Of a stretch of DNA of 21,500 nucleotides, positions 7,591-15,804 are shown one piece after another (position 1 is the first letter of the stretch; each line of letters opens with the position of its first letter). A program made the position numbers and the translations under genes. The DNA is from Pseudomonadota bacterium (GTDB taxonomy: Bacteria; Pseudomonadota; Alphaproteobacteria; Rhizobiales; Xanthobacteraceae). Under the pieces are notes generated by a model, which was not told the origin of the DNA, did no database searches, and saw only the letters and a list, made by a program, of their open reading frames with translations. Location: contig JAEWIX010000007.1 of assembly GCA_023386885.1 (NCBI GenBank), positions 1 through 21,500 of the forward strand, read 5' to 3'.

Positions 7591-8448
7591 GTGGCGCTCA
7601 AAAATATCATTGGCATCGATCATGCGGTCGTCGCGGTCAAGGACCTCGATCAGGCCGCCGCGAACTGGAAACGGCTTGGCTTTACGCTGTCGCCGCGCGG
7701 CACCCACAGCGAGAAGATGGGGTCGGGCAATTATACCATCATGCTCGATCCGGATTACATCGAACTGCTCGGCGTCCTGAAGGAGACCGAACACAACATT
7801 CCGATGCGCGAGTTTCTCGCGCGCCGCGGCGAAGGCGTGGAACGGATCGCCTTCACCGCGATCGATTCCGCGGCGGGCGCCGAGGAAATTCGCGCGAACG
7901 GCTATGCCGCGCTCGGGCCGACCGATTTCGAACGCCCGGTGACGATGCCCGACGGCAGCCTTTCGGCGGCCAAGTTCCGGATTTTCCAATGGCCGACCGA
8001 GGAAGCGCCGGGCGGCTTGCGCATCTTCGCCTGCCAGCACAAGACCCGCGACACCGTCTGGATTCCGGAGTTGATGAAGCACGCCAATGGCGCAAAGCGG
8101 CTGCGGCAAGCGCTGATCGTTACCGCCGAGCCGGCGAAGGATGCCGCCCATCTCGGCAAGATGATCGACCGCCCCGTGCGCGCGGACGCCGATGGCGCGG
8201 TCGCCGTTTCGTCGGGCGGCGAGCGCGCCGATTTCGTTTTCCTGACCAGGGATCAATTGGCCAAACGATATCCCGGCGTGGCGCTGACCGGATTGCCGGA
8301 ACGCGGCGGCGCGGGTCTGGTGCTGGCGACCGGCGATCTCGCCGCGACCGAGAAAGTTATCGGCGCGGCGGGAACGCGGAGCGGCGATGCGTTATGCGTG
8401 GCGCCGGCGTCGAGCAACGGTGCGCTGCTGGTGTTCGTCCCGGATTGA
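7591..8448 (+). CDS. Glyoxalase-like VOC superfamily protein
   Basis: A 285-residue protein of the vicinal-oxygen-chelate fold, closest to the Glyoxalase_3 type. The first module starts at once with IDHAVVAVKDL (His at 11, likely metal ligand) and has YIELLGV (Glu at 58, likely second ligand). In the middle, CQHKTRDTVWIPELMKHANG matches the conserved H-K-T...W...H-NGA pattern of that family. The start is GTG 7591 with GGAG ten bases upstream; no in-frame ATG is better placed. VOC enzymes include isomerases, lyases, dioxygenases and resistance proteins, and this sequence does not decide among them. It is monocistronic, preceded by two inverted repeats, and convergent with the acyl-CoA dehydrogenase gene 34 bases away. 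Confidence 0.85.
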   Translation: MALKNIIGIDHAVVAVKDLDQAAANWKRLGFTLSPRGTHSEKMGSGNYTIMLDPDYIELLGVLKETEHNIPMREFLARRGEGVERIAFTAIDSAAGAEEIRANGYAALGPTDFERPVTMPDGSLSAAKFRIFQWPTEEAPGGLRIFACQHKTRDTVWIPELMKHANGAKRLRQALIVTAEPAKDAAHLGKMIDRPVRADADGAVAVSSGGERADFVFLTRDQLAKRYPGVALTGLPERGGAGLVLATGDLAATEKVIGAAGTRSGDALCVAPASSNGALLVFVPD

Positions 8449-8482
8449 TCCGCACACCGGCGCGATCCCGCAGGCTCATTCG

Positions 8483-9790
<1,308 letters not shown>

Positions 9791-9803
9791 CTCGATGCCT
9801 CCA

Positions 9804-11483
9804 CTAGCGGCTGCGCAAGCCGTCCCTGAGTGTATTGCGCGTGATCTTACCGGATTCCGTTTTCGGCAGATCCGCAAGCACGCGAAACTCCGCCGGACAT
9901 TTGTAGGCCGCGAGCCGCTCGCGACAAAAACGCGACAGCGCGGCAACATCGATTACCGCGCCGGGCTGCGCCGACACGAATGCGACCACCGTCTCCCCGC
10001 GATAAGAATCGGCGGCGCCGACGACGGCGGCCTCCCGCACACCGGGGAACGCATAGATCGCGTCCTCCACTTCGCGCGGCCAGACCTTGAAGCCGGATGC
10101 CGAGATCATGTCCTTCTTGCGGTCCACCAGATAGAACCAGCCATCGTCGTCAAAGAAGCCGACGTCGCCGCTGTGCAGCCAACCCTCGGTCAACACCTCG
10201 GCGGTTTCCGCAGGCTTGCGCCAGTAGCCGATCATCACGCCCGGACCCCGCACCACCACCTCGCCGTGCTCGCCGGGACCCAGCGGCCGCCGCGCATCGT
10301 CCACCACGATGACGTCGGCCTCCAGCGTCGGCTTGCCGATCGACAGCGCACCCGACTCAGGGTCGATCGGAATGCGACCCTCATTCGGTGCAAGATGACT
10401 GGCCGAAGTCAGTTCGGTCATGCCGTAGGAAGAATGGATGGCGCGACCGAACCGCTTCGCAAAAGCCTCCACCACCGATGGCGCGATCGGCGCGCCGCCG
10501 GAATAGATGTGCGCGAAGCTGTCGAAATGCCGTCCTTCCGCGTTCGGCTGGTTCATCAGCGCGATGAACGCGGTGATGGCGCCGACGACGAATGTCGGTC
10601 GCCATTCCAGAAACGCATCGAGTGCTACCTGCGGCTGGAAGCGATAGGTCAGAACGACGCTGGCGGCTTTGGCGAAGGCTGCGACGAGTTGCAGTTCGAA
10701 GCCGGTGATATGGAACAGCGGCGCGATGCCAAAGATTCGCGACTGCGCGGATATCTCGAAATGCGCGCAGCAAATTTCAACATTCGCCACGAGATTGCGA
10801 TGCGTGAGCATCGCGCCCTTGGGTACGCCGGTGGTTCCGGACGTGTACAGCAAGAGGCCGATATCATCGGGGCCGAGTTCGGGCCGCGGTGGCGCGACCA
10901 ATGATCCATCCGCAAAGATGGTTGCCAGCGCGCGTTCGGCCGGCGCGGCAACGGTCGACGGAAGAACCCGTGCGTCGTCGCGCGTCTGAAACTCGCGCGC
11001 ACTGGTCCAGAAGATCGATGCCGACGCACGTTCGGCGGCGGGATGAACCGTGGTCCATTGATCGTCGTGGCAGATCACCGCCTTCGGTTCGCAATCCCGA
11101 AACAGCTTCTCCAGTTCCGGCGTGCGATACATCGGATTGAGACTGACCACGATCGCGCCGAGTTTCCAGATCGCGACCGTGACGATCAGGAATTGCGGCA
11201 CGTTCTGCAGAATAACGGCGACGCGATCGCCGCGCCCCACTCCATCCTGCGCCAGCCGGCCGGCGAGACGATCGCTCAGGCGCGCGATGTCGCCGTAGGT
11301 CAGCACCGCATCGAAGTAATACGCCGCCGTGGCCTCGTGCGGCGCCGCCAGGAACAGATCGAGCGCCGTTGTCTGCGTCGGCGGCATGGCCGTGGCGGCC
11401 GATCGCCCAAGCCGATCACGCAGCCGCTGCGCGGCGTCTTCGTAGAGCGCGACAGGCGTGACCGGGTCGGACGTCGATGTCAT
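9804..11483 (-). CDS. AMP-dependent acyl-CoA synthetase/ligase
   Basis: Activates a carboxylic acid with ATP through an acyl-adenylate and transfers it to CoA. The protein is 559 residues, normal for the family. The phosphate-binding loop is LLYTSGTTGVPKG at 211-223. The adenine-site motif SSYGMTE is at 351-357. The hinge region is GWLHSGDVG at 434-442 with YLVDRKKDMI at 451-460. The catalytic lysine is in PKTESGKI (K546) near the C-terminus. The start ATG overlaps the stop of the upstream dehydrogenase gene as ATGA, so translation is coupled. The layout is that of medium/long-chain fatty-acid or aromatic-acid CoA ligases, and I cannot assign the acid. Lying between a hydroxyacyl-CoA dehydrogenase and an acyl-CoA dehydrogenase, it probably feeds a beta-oxidation-like route. 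Confidence 0.93.
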   Translation of the reverse strand: MTSTSDPVTPVALYEDAAQRLRDRLGRSAATAMPPTQTTALDLFLAAPHEATAAYYFDAVLTYGDIARLSDRLAGRLAQDGVGRGDRVAVILQNVPQFLIVTVAIWKLGAIVVSLNPMYRTPELEKLFRDCEPKAVICHDDQWTTVHPAAERASASIFWTSAREFQTRDDARVLPSTVAAPAERALATIFADGSLVAPPRPELGPDDIGLLLYTSGTTGVPKGAMLTHRNLVANVEICCAHFEISAQSRIFGIAPLFHITGFELQLVAAFAKAASVVLTYRFQPQVALDAFLEWRPTFVVGAITAFIALMNQPNAEGRHFDSFAHIYSGGAPIAPSVVEAFAKRFGRAIHSSYGMTELTSASHLAPNEGRIPIDPESGALSIGKPTLEADVIVVDDARRPLGPGEHGEVVVRGPGVMIGYWRKPAETAEVLTEGWLHSGDVGFFDDDGWFYLVDRKKDMISASGFKVWPREVEDAIYAFPGVREAAVVGAADSYRGETVVAFVSAQPGAVIDVAALSRFCRERLAAYKCPAEFRVLADLPKTESGKITRNTLRDGLRSR

Positions 11484-12355
11484 CGTCTCTTGCCGTCGCT
11501 GTCATAGCGATGCCATCCGCGACCGGCCTTGCGGCCGTTGTAACCGGCGTCGACCATCTGCCGCAGCAACGGGCGCGGCAGAAACCGCTCGCCGTAAGCC
11601 TGATGCAGAATCTCGTGGACGCTGAGCGACAGCGAGTTCTGCGTATTGTCCAGCAGTTCGAACGGGCCAATCGGATGGCCGAGGCCGAGCTTGCAGGCGG
11701 TGTCGATCTCCGCGGGCGAGCAGACGCCCTCCTCCACCAGACGGATCGATTCGATCACCAGCGCATGCAGCAGCCGGTTGACGGCGAAGCCGACGACATC
11801 CTTGACGCGGATCGGCGTCTTGCCGATGGCCGTCATCGTCGCCATCACCGCATCGACGAAGGCGGGATCGGTGTCGACGGTCGGGATCACCTCGACCAGT
11901 TTCATGCGCGATGCCGGCGAAAAGAAATGCGTGCCGATGAAGCGCGCACGGCGCGGCTCGGCCACGGCGGCACTGAGCGAGGTGATGGAGATGGAGGACG
12001 TGTTCGACGCCAACCCTGCCTCCGGCGCGAGAACAGCGTCCAGGCGCTTGAACACGTCGCGCTTCAACGCCTCGTCCTCGAACACCGCCTCCACCACCAG
12101 ATCGCGATCCGCATAGGCGTCGAGGCTGTCGGCAACGGCCAGTTGGCGGCGTGCCGTATTCGCGGCTTCCTCCGACCAGAACTGCCGCGGCAATCCCCGA
12201 TCGAGCACGCCATGAAGGCGATCGATCGCCCTCCGCGCAGCTTCCGGCGACTGATCGCTGATCAACGTCGGATAGCCGGCAAGCGCGAACATCAGGGCGA
12301 TCTCGGAGCCCATCATGCCGGCCCCGACCACGCCGATCTTTCGAAAACTAGTCAT
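11480..12355 (-). CDS. 3-hydroxyacyl-CoA dehydrogenase (3-hydroxybutyryl-CoA dehydrogenase-like)
   Basis: NAD-dependent oxidation of a 3-hydroxyacyl-CoA to the 3-oxoacyl-CoA, 291 residues, the stand-alone single-enzyme form. Rossmann motif GVVGAGMMGSEIA at 8-20 (glycines 11, 13, 16). Catalytic elements: SNTSS at 117-121, His143 in GTHFFSP, Glu155 in KLVEVIP, and Asn193 in GFAVNRLL. The helical C-terminal domain carries the GHPIGPFELLD motif. The start ATG has GAGGAAGGA just upstream and lies inside the last codons of the GntR gene (eight-base overlap); the stop overlaps the ligase start as ATGA. All expected catalytic residues are present. Members that act on 3-hydroxybutyryl-CoA, 3-hydroxyadipyl-CoA or branched substrates look alike, so the substrate is not assigned. 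Confidence 0.92.
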   Translation of the reverse strand: MTSFRKIGVVGAGMMGSEIALMFALAGYPTLISDQSPEAARRAIDRLHGVLDRGLPRQFWSEEAANTARRQLAVADSLDAYADRDLVVEAVFEDEALKRDVFKRLDAVLAPEAGLASNTSSISITSLSAAVAEPRRARFIGTHFFSPASRMKLVEVIPTVDTDPAFVDAVMATMTAIGKTPIRVKDVVGFAVNRLLHALVIESIRLVEEGVCSPAEIDTACKLGLGHPIGPFELLDNTQNSLSLSVHEILHQAYGERFLPRPLLRQMVDAGYNGRKAGRGWHRYDSDGKRR

Positions 12356-13130
12356 GCGTCCTTCCTCGATAAACCGTCCCCGCGCGTCCGCGCGGCATCG
12401 GCGAACGGCTCGACACCGGCGGCGTTCCGGTGCCGCCTTCCGTGGTCTGGATCAGAACCCGCGTCCTGCGGATATGCAGGCGAACCAGAACCTGTGCGGC
12501 CTCGACGTCCCGCGCGCGGATCGCATCCATCAGCAGCAGATGCTGCGGATCTGAGAACGGCAGACCGTCCTTGGCGTAGGCTTCGTTGACGAACTGGCGG
12601 CGGAAATGCTGCGTGCTGTTCCAGAATCGCTCCACCATCGCCAGAAGCTGCGGCATGCGCGCCCGCGAATAGGTGCGCAGGTGAAACTCGCGGTCGAGCT
12701 TGATGTAGCCTTCCAGCGTGGTGGTGCGATCGAGTTCGCGGACGAGTTGCTCCAGCGTGTCGATATCCGCATCGGTGAGATAAGGAATGCTCTCGCCGAT
12801 CGCGAGCGGCTCCAGCGCTTCGCGAATCCTGTAGATCTCGATCGATTCCTCGGAGTTGACGTCGGCAATCCAGGCGCCGCGGTTCGGCGCCATCACCACC
12901 AGTCCTTCGTTCTCCAACTGCTTCAACGCCTCGCGCACGGGAATGCGGCTGGCGCCGAAATGCGAGGCGAGCAGTTCCTGGCGGATGCGCATGCCGGGCC
13001 GCATCTCGCCGCTGAGGACGGCATTGCGAATCTCGGTCGCGATCCGCTCGCTCATCAGGCGGCCGTCCTCCTGATCCTCGTCCCCGATATCCCGATCCTT
13101 GCGATGGGGTGGTTGCTGAAAGACGCTCAT
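12348..13130 (-). CDS. GntR-family transcriptional regulator with FCD ligand domain
   Basis: A 260-residue DNA-binding regulator of the FadR/FCD branch. The winged helix-turn-helix is at about 25-90, with PGMRIRQELLASHFGASRIP then VREALKQLENEGLV. The all-helical FCD domain follows and keeps the four usual metal/ligand residues: D146 and H150 (DREFH), H197 (QHLLL) and H219 (RLHI). A polar, Pro/Arg-rich tail of about 30 residues follows. ATG 13130 is used, 15 bases after the stop of the ABC ATPase gene; the weak ribosome-binding site leaves M26 as an alternative. It sits between transporter and catabolic genes, so it probably controls this operon, perhaps through the TGGATACA repeats upstream of 20196. 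The effector may be the imported compound or a CoA ester, which is inference. Confidence 0.92.
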   Translation of the reverse strand: MSVFQQPPHRKDRDIGDEDQEDGRLMSERIATEIRNAVLSGEMRPGMRIRQELLASHFGASRIPVREALKQLENEGLVVMAPNRGAWIADVNSEESIEIYRIREALEPLAIGESIPYLTDADIDTLEQLVRELDRTTTLEGYIKLDREFHLRTYSRARMPQLLAMVERFWNSTQHFRRQFVNEAYAKDGLPFSDPQHLLLMDAIRARDVEAAQVLVRLHIRRTRVLIQTTEGGTGTPPVSSRSPMPRGRAGTVYRGRTHD

Positions 13131-13145
13131 CGAAGATCCATCGAA

Positions 13146-14687
13146 TCAGTGAATGGCCGCATACATGATCTTGTCTTCGGTGGCATCGGCGCGCGCCATC
13201 TCCTCGACGATGCGACCGCCGCGGGCCACCAGGATGCGATCCGAGATCGCGAGAATTTCCGGCAGATACGACGAAATCACGACCACCGCCTTGCTTTCGC
13301 CGGCGAGCTTGCGGATCGCCGCATGAATCTGCGGAATGGCGCTGACGTCGACGCCGCGCGTCGGCTCGTCGAAGATCACCACCGTCGGCTCTTGCGCCAG
13401 CGACTTGCCGACCACGACCTTCTGCTGGTTGCCGCCGGAATATTCGATGATCTTCAGCGTTCGCTTCAAGGCCGAGATCGACAGCGCGGAAATCCACTGG
13501 TCGGCGACCTGCTTCATCTCGCGCACCGAATACAGAAACCGCTTCACCCGGGGCGACGCCAGATAACCGAGATAGATATTCTGATCCACCGTCATGGTTT
13601 CGAAGAAGCCATCGACTTTACGATCCTCGGTGATGTAGGCGATGCCGTCGTGCACTGCCTGCCGCGGCACCCGATAGCGGATCGGCTTGTCGCGGAGATA
13701 GATCATACCGCCGCGCAGGAAGTTGCGCTTGCGCGCGCCGAAGATGATCTGCGCGACCTCGGACCGACCGGCGCCGACCAGCCCGAAGATGCCGACGACC
13801 TCGCCGTTGAACACCGAGAACGACATGTTCTTCACCATGCTGCCCATGGTCACGTTCTCGACCGAGAGCATCTTCTCGCCGCGTTGGGCGTGAGGGGTTG
13901 CGGCATCCGGATCGGCACCATGCGTCGCATAGGTGTTCGCGGTCTCCTCACGGCCGACCATCATGCGTACCAGCGCATCCCGCGTCATGCCCTCGGCGGG
14001 AACGGTGGCCACCAGTTTGCCGTCGCGCAAAACGGTGATGCGGTCGGCAACGTCAAGCGCCTCTTCCAGCGCATGCGAGATGAAGATGATCCCAGCGCCG
14101 CGTTCCTTCAGCGTGTTGAGCAGGTGAAACAGATGCTGCGTCTCTTCCGGCGTGAGCGACGCCGTCGGTTCGTCGAAGATGAATATCTCGGCATTGTGCC
14201 GGACGGCGCGGACGATCTCCACCATTTGCCGCTTGGCCGTCCCGAGATTCTCGACCAGCGCCAGCGGATCGACGTTGAAGTTCATCGATTGCAGCGATTG
14301 CGTCGCCGCAATGTTGATCTTGCTGTAGACCGTGAACCATTTCTCCATGCCGAGTTCGAGGTTCTGCGCGACGGTCATCGACGGCACCAGGCTCGACTCC
14401 TGATAGACCATCGCCACGCCGCCCTCGAGCGCTTCTTTCGGCGAAGCGAACGACACCTTCTCCCCTCGGATCAGGTAGTCGCCGGACGTCAATTCGATCG
14501 CACCGGCGATCGCCTTGCACAGCGTCGATTTTCCCGCACCGTTCTCGCCCAGCAGCGCATGAATCTCGCCGGGGCGCAGCTCGAAATCAACTCCGTCGAT
14601 GGCATGCAGGCCGCCATAGACCTTGCTGCCTTTGACGATGCGAAGCAGCGGCGCCGAATGACCGTTTTCCGCGAGCATGGCCTTCAT
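13146..14687 (-). CDS. Sugar-type ABC transporter ATPase (RbsA/MglA-like, two nucleotide-binding domains)
   Basis: Powers the RbsC-type importer encoded upstream, 513 residues. Domain 1: Walker A LLGENGAGKST at 45-55, Walker B IFIFDEPTASL at 168-178, switch His in ISHAL at 203-207. Its signature motif is unusual, LGTAKRQMVEI at 148-158, where LSxGQ-like would be expected. Domain 2 has the degenerate Walker A usual in this family (GLVGAGRSE at 302-310), signature YSGGNQQKV at 416-424 and Walker B VVIFDEPTRGVD at 436-447. A charged/polar linker of about 25 residues separates the halves. ATG 14687 overlaps the upstream stop as ATGA and has GGGAAGG four bases upstream; ATG 14678 is possible. This is the only ATPase in the operon, so it must serve both permeases. 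Confidence 0.93.
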   Translation of the reverse strand: MKAMLAENGHSAPLLRIVKGSKVYGGLHAIDGVDFELRPGEIHALLGENGAGKSTLCKAIAGAIELTSGDYLIRGEKVSFASPKEALEGGVAMVYQESSLVPSMTVAQNLELGMEKWFTVYSKINIAATQSLQSMNFNVDPLALVENLGTAKRQMVEIVRAVRHNAEIFIFDEPTASLTPEETQHLFHLLNTLKERGAGIIFISHALEEALDVADRITVLRDGKLVATVPAEGMTRDALVRMMVGREETANTYATHGADPDAATPHAQRGEKMLSVENVTMGSMVKNMSFSVFNGEVVGIFGLVGAGRSEVAQIIFGARKRNFLRGGMIYLRDKPIRYRVPRQAVHDGIAYITEDRKVDGFFETMTVDQNIYLGYLASPRVKRFLYSVREMKQVADQWISALSISALKRTLKIIEYSGGNQQKVVVGKSLAQEPTVVIFDEPTRGVDVSAIPQIHAAIRKLAGESKAVVVISSYLPEILAISDRILVARGGRIVEEMARADATEDKIMYAAIH

Positions 14688-15802
14688 CCTTCCTTCCCGC
14701 CACGGGCGAGCGGCAGTTCGACCAGACAATTGCGGCCTTTGGCGACGGCCAGCACGCGCGCGCCCACCGGCCGGACGGCGACAATGCCGTGGGTCATGCC
14801 GTCGACGCGGCTGTGCAACGTCTCGACCGCCTCGCCTCTGTCGTTCAATCGGGCAACCAGCCCGTAAGATCGCGCGGGCGCCCACGGCTTCTGGATGCCG
14901 AGTTTCTTGATGCGTCCGATCTGGGTCGGCTCGCGCGGATTGACGTTCCCATCCAGCGCCGGCCCGATCCACAGATCGGGCGGCACGGTTCGCATCATTT
15001 CCTCGCAGAACACGCGTTCGCGCAGCACGAATTCAGTCAACTGGGTGCGCAGTCCGAAGAACGCCATCCAGTAGCCGCCGGAAGCATCACGCGAGAGCCG
15101 CCCCGGATAGCCGCTGTAGTTCTTGACGATCACCCGCGCGTTGCTGCCTGACCGCACGAAGGCCGTGAGGCGATGGCTCCAGGATTCGGCGACCCACACC
15201 TCCTTGCCATCGTGCGATACCGCCAACCCCAAAGGCCAGGCGAGTTTGTCGGCAATAACGCGGGCCCCGCCAAGCGATGCATCGCAGACGATGAGGCGGC
15301 CCGAGGGCGCACCGTTCTGCATCAGATCCGTCAGCCATTGCTCCGGCCGATTGTGCCGCGACCCTTCGGTCAGATAGATCGCGCCATCCGGTGCGACGGC
15401 GACCGAGAGCGGACAGGCGATTTTGCCGCCATCGACACTCTCCAGCCGGCCGACGATCTGACCGGCCGACGACAAAGCGACGAGCCCCTCACCTGAGACA
15501 CAAGCGAGCAGCCGCCCGTCCGCCGTCCAGGCAAGGCCGCCGACCTCGCCCTCCAGCGTCGCGAACGTCTCGCGCATATCGAACTCAGCACCCGTGCAAC
15601 GCAGGATGCGGCTTTCGGTCGAAACATACAGCGCGCCATCGGGACCGGGCGCGATGTCGTTCGGCCGCTCGATGTCGCCGCCGAGCTGACGTGCCTGATC
15701 GAGCCGCTGGTTCGGAGAGAACGCGCCGTCGAGCACGGGGATGACGTGGATCTCGCGGTTCGGAAACAGCACGCGGTCGATGATGTCGCCAAGCAGGGAC
15801 AT
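14684..15802 (-). CDS. Cytoplasmic beta-propeller protein, SMP-30/strictosidine synthase-like
   Basis: A 372-residue six-bladed propeller protein of the SMP-30/gluconolactonase/strictosidine synthase superfamily. Blade-like repeats are visible: ERPNDIAPGPDGALYVSTE (about 46-64), PLSVAVAPDGAIYLTE, GLAVSHDGKEVWVAESW and SGGYWMAFFGLRT. No signal peptide or membrane segment is seen, so it should be cytoplasmic. It is a paralogue of the propeller domain fused to the upstream permease, but where that domain has FPNG and CDN this protein has WPLG and PGR, so its metal site may be altered or lost. ATG 15802 is chosen: GGGGAGG lies nine bases upstream and the preceding stop is at 15805; a TTG at 15820 would overlap the preceding gene. 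Likely a lactonase-like hydrolase or a sensor/partner of the transporter, not proven. Confidence 0.85.
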   Translation of the reverse strand: MSLLGDIIDRVLFPNREIHVIPVLDGAFSPNQRLDQARQLGGDIERPNDIAPGPDGALYVSTESRILRCTGAEFDMRETFATLEGEVGGLAWTADGRLLACVSGEGLVALSSAGQIVGRLESVDGGKIACPLSVAVAPDGAIYLTEGSRHNRPEQWLTDLMQNGAPSGRLIVCDASLGGARVIADKLAWPLGLAVSHDGKEVWVAESWSHRLTAFVRSGSNARVIVKNYSGYPGRLSRDASGGYWMAFFGLRTQLTEFVLRERVFCEEMMRTVPPDLWIGPALDGNVNPREPTQIGRIKKLGIQKPWAPARSYGLVARLNDRGEAVETLHSRVDGMTHGIVAVRPVGARVLAVAKGRNCLVELPLARGGKEG

Positions 15803-15804
15803 GC

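Noticed and set aside
12606..14867. 753-codon plus-strand open frame
   Set aside because: It spans the antisense of three well-supported genes (GntR regulator, RbsA-like ATPase, propeller) and has no recognisable motif.
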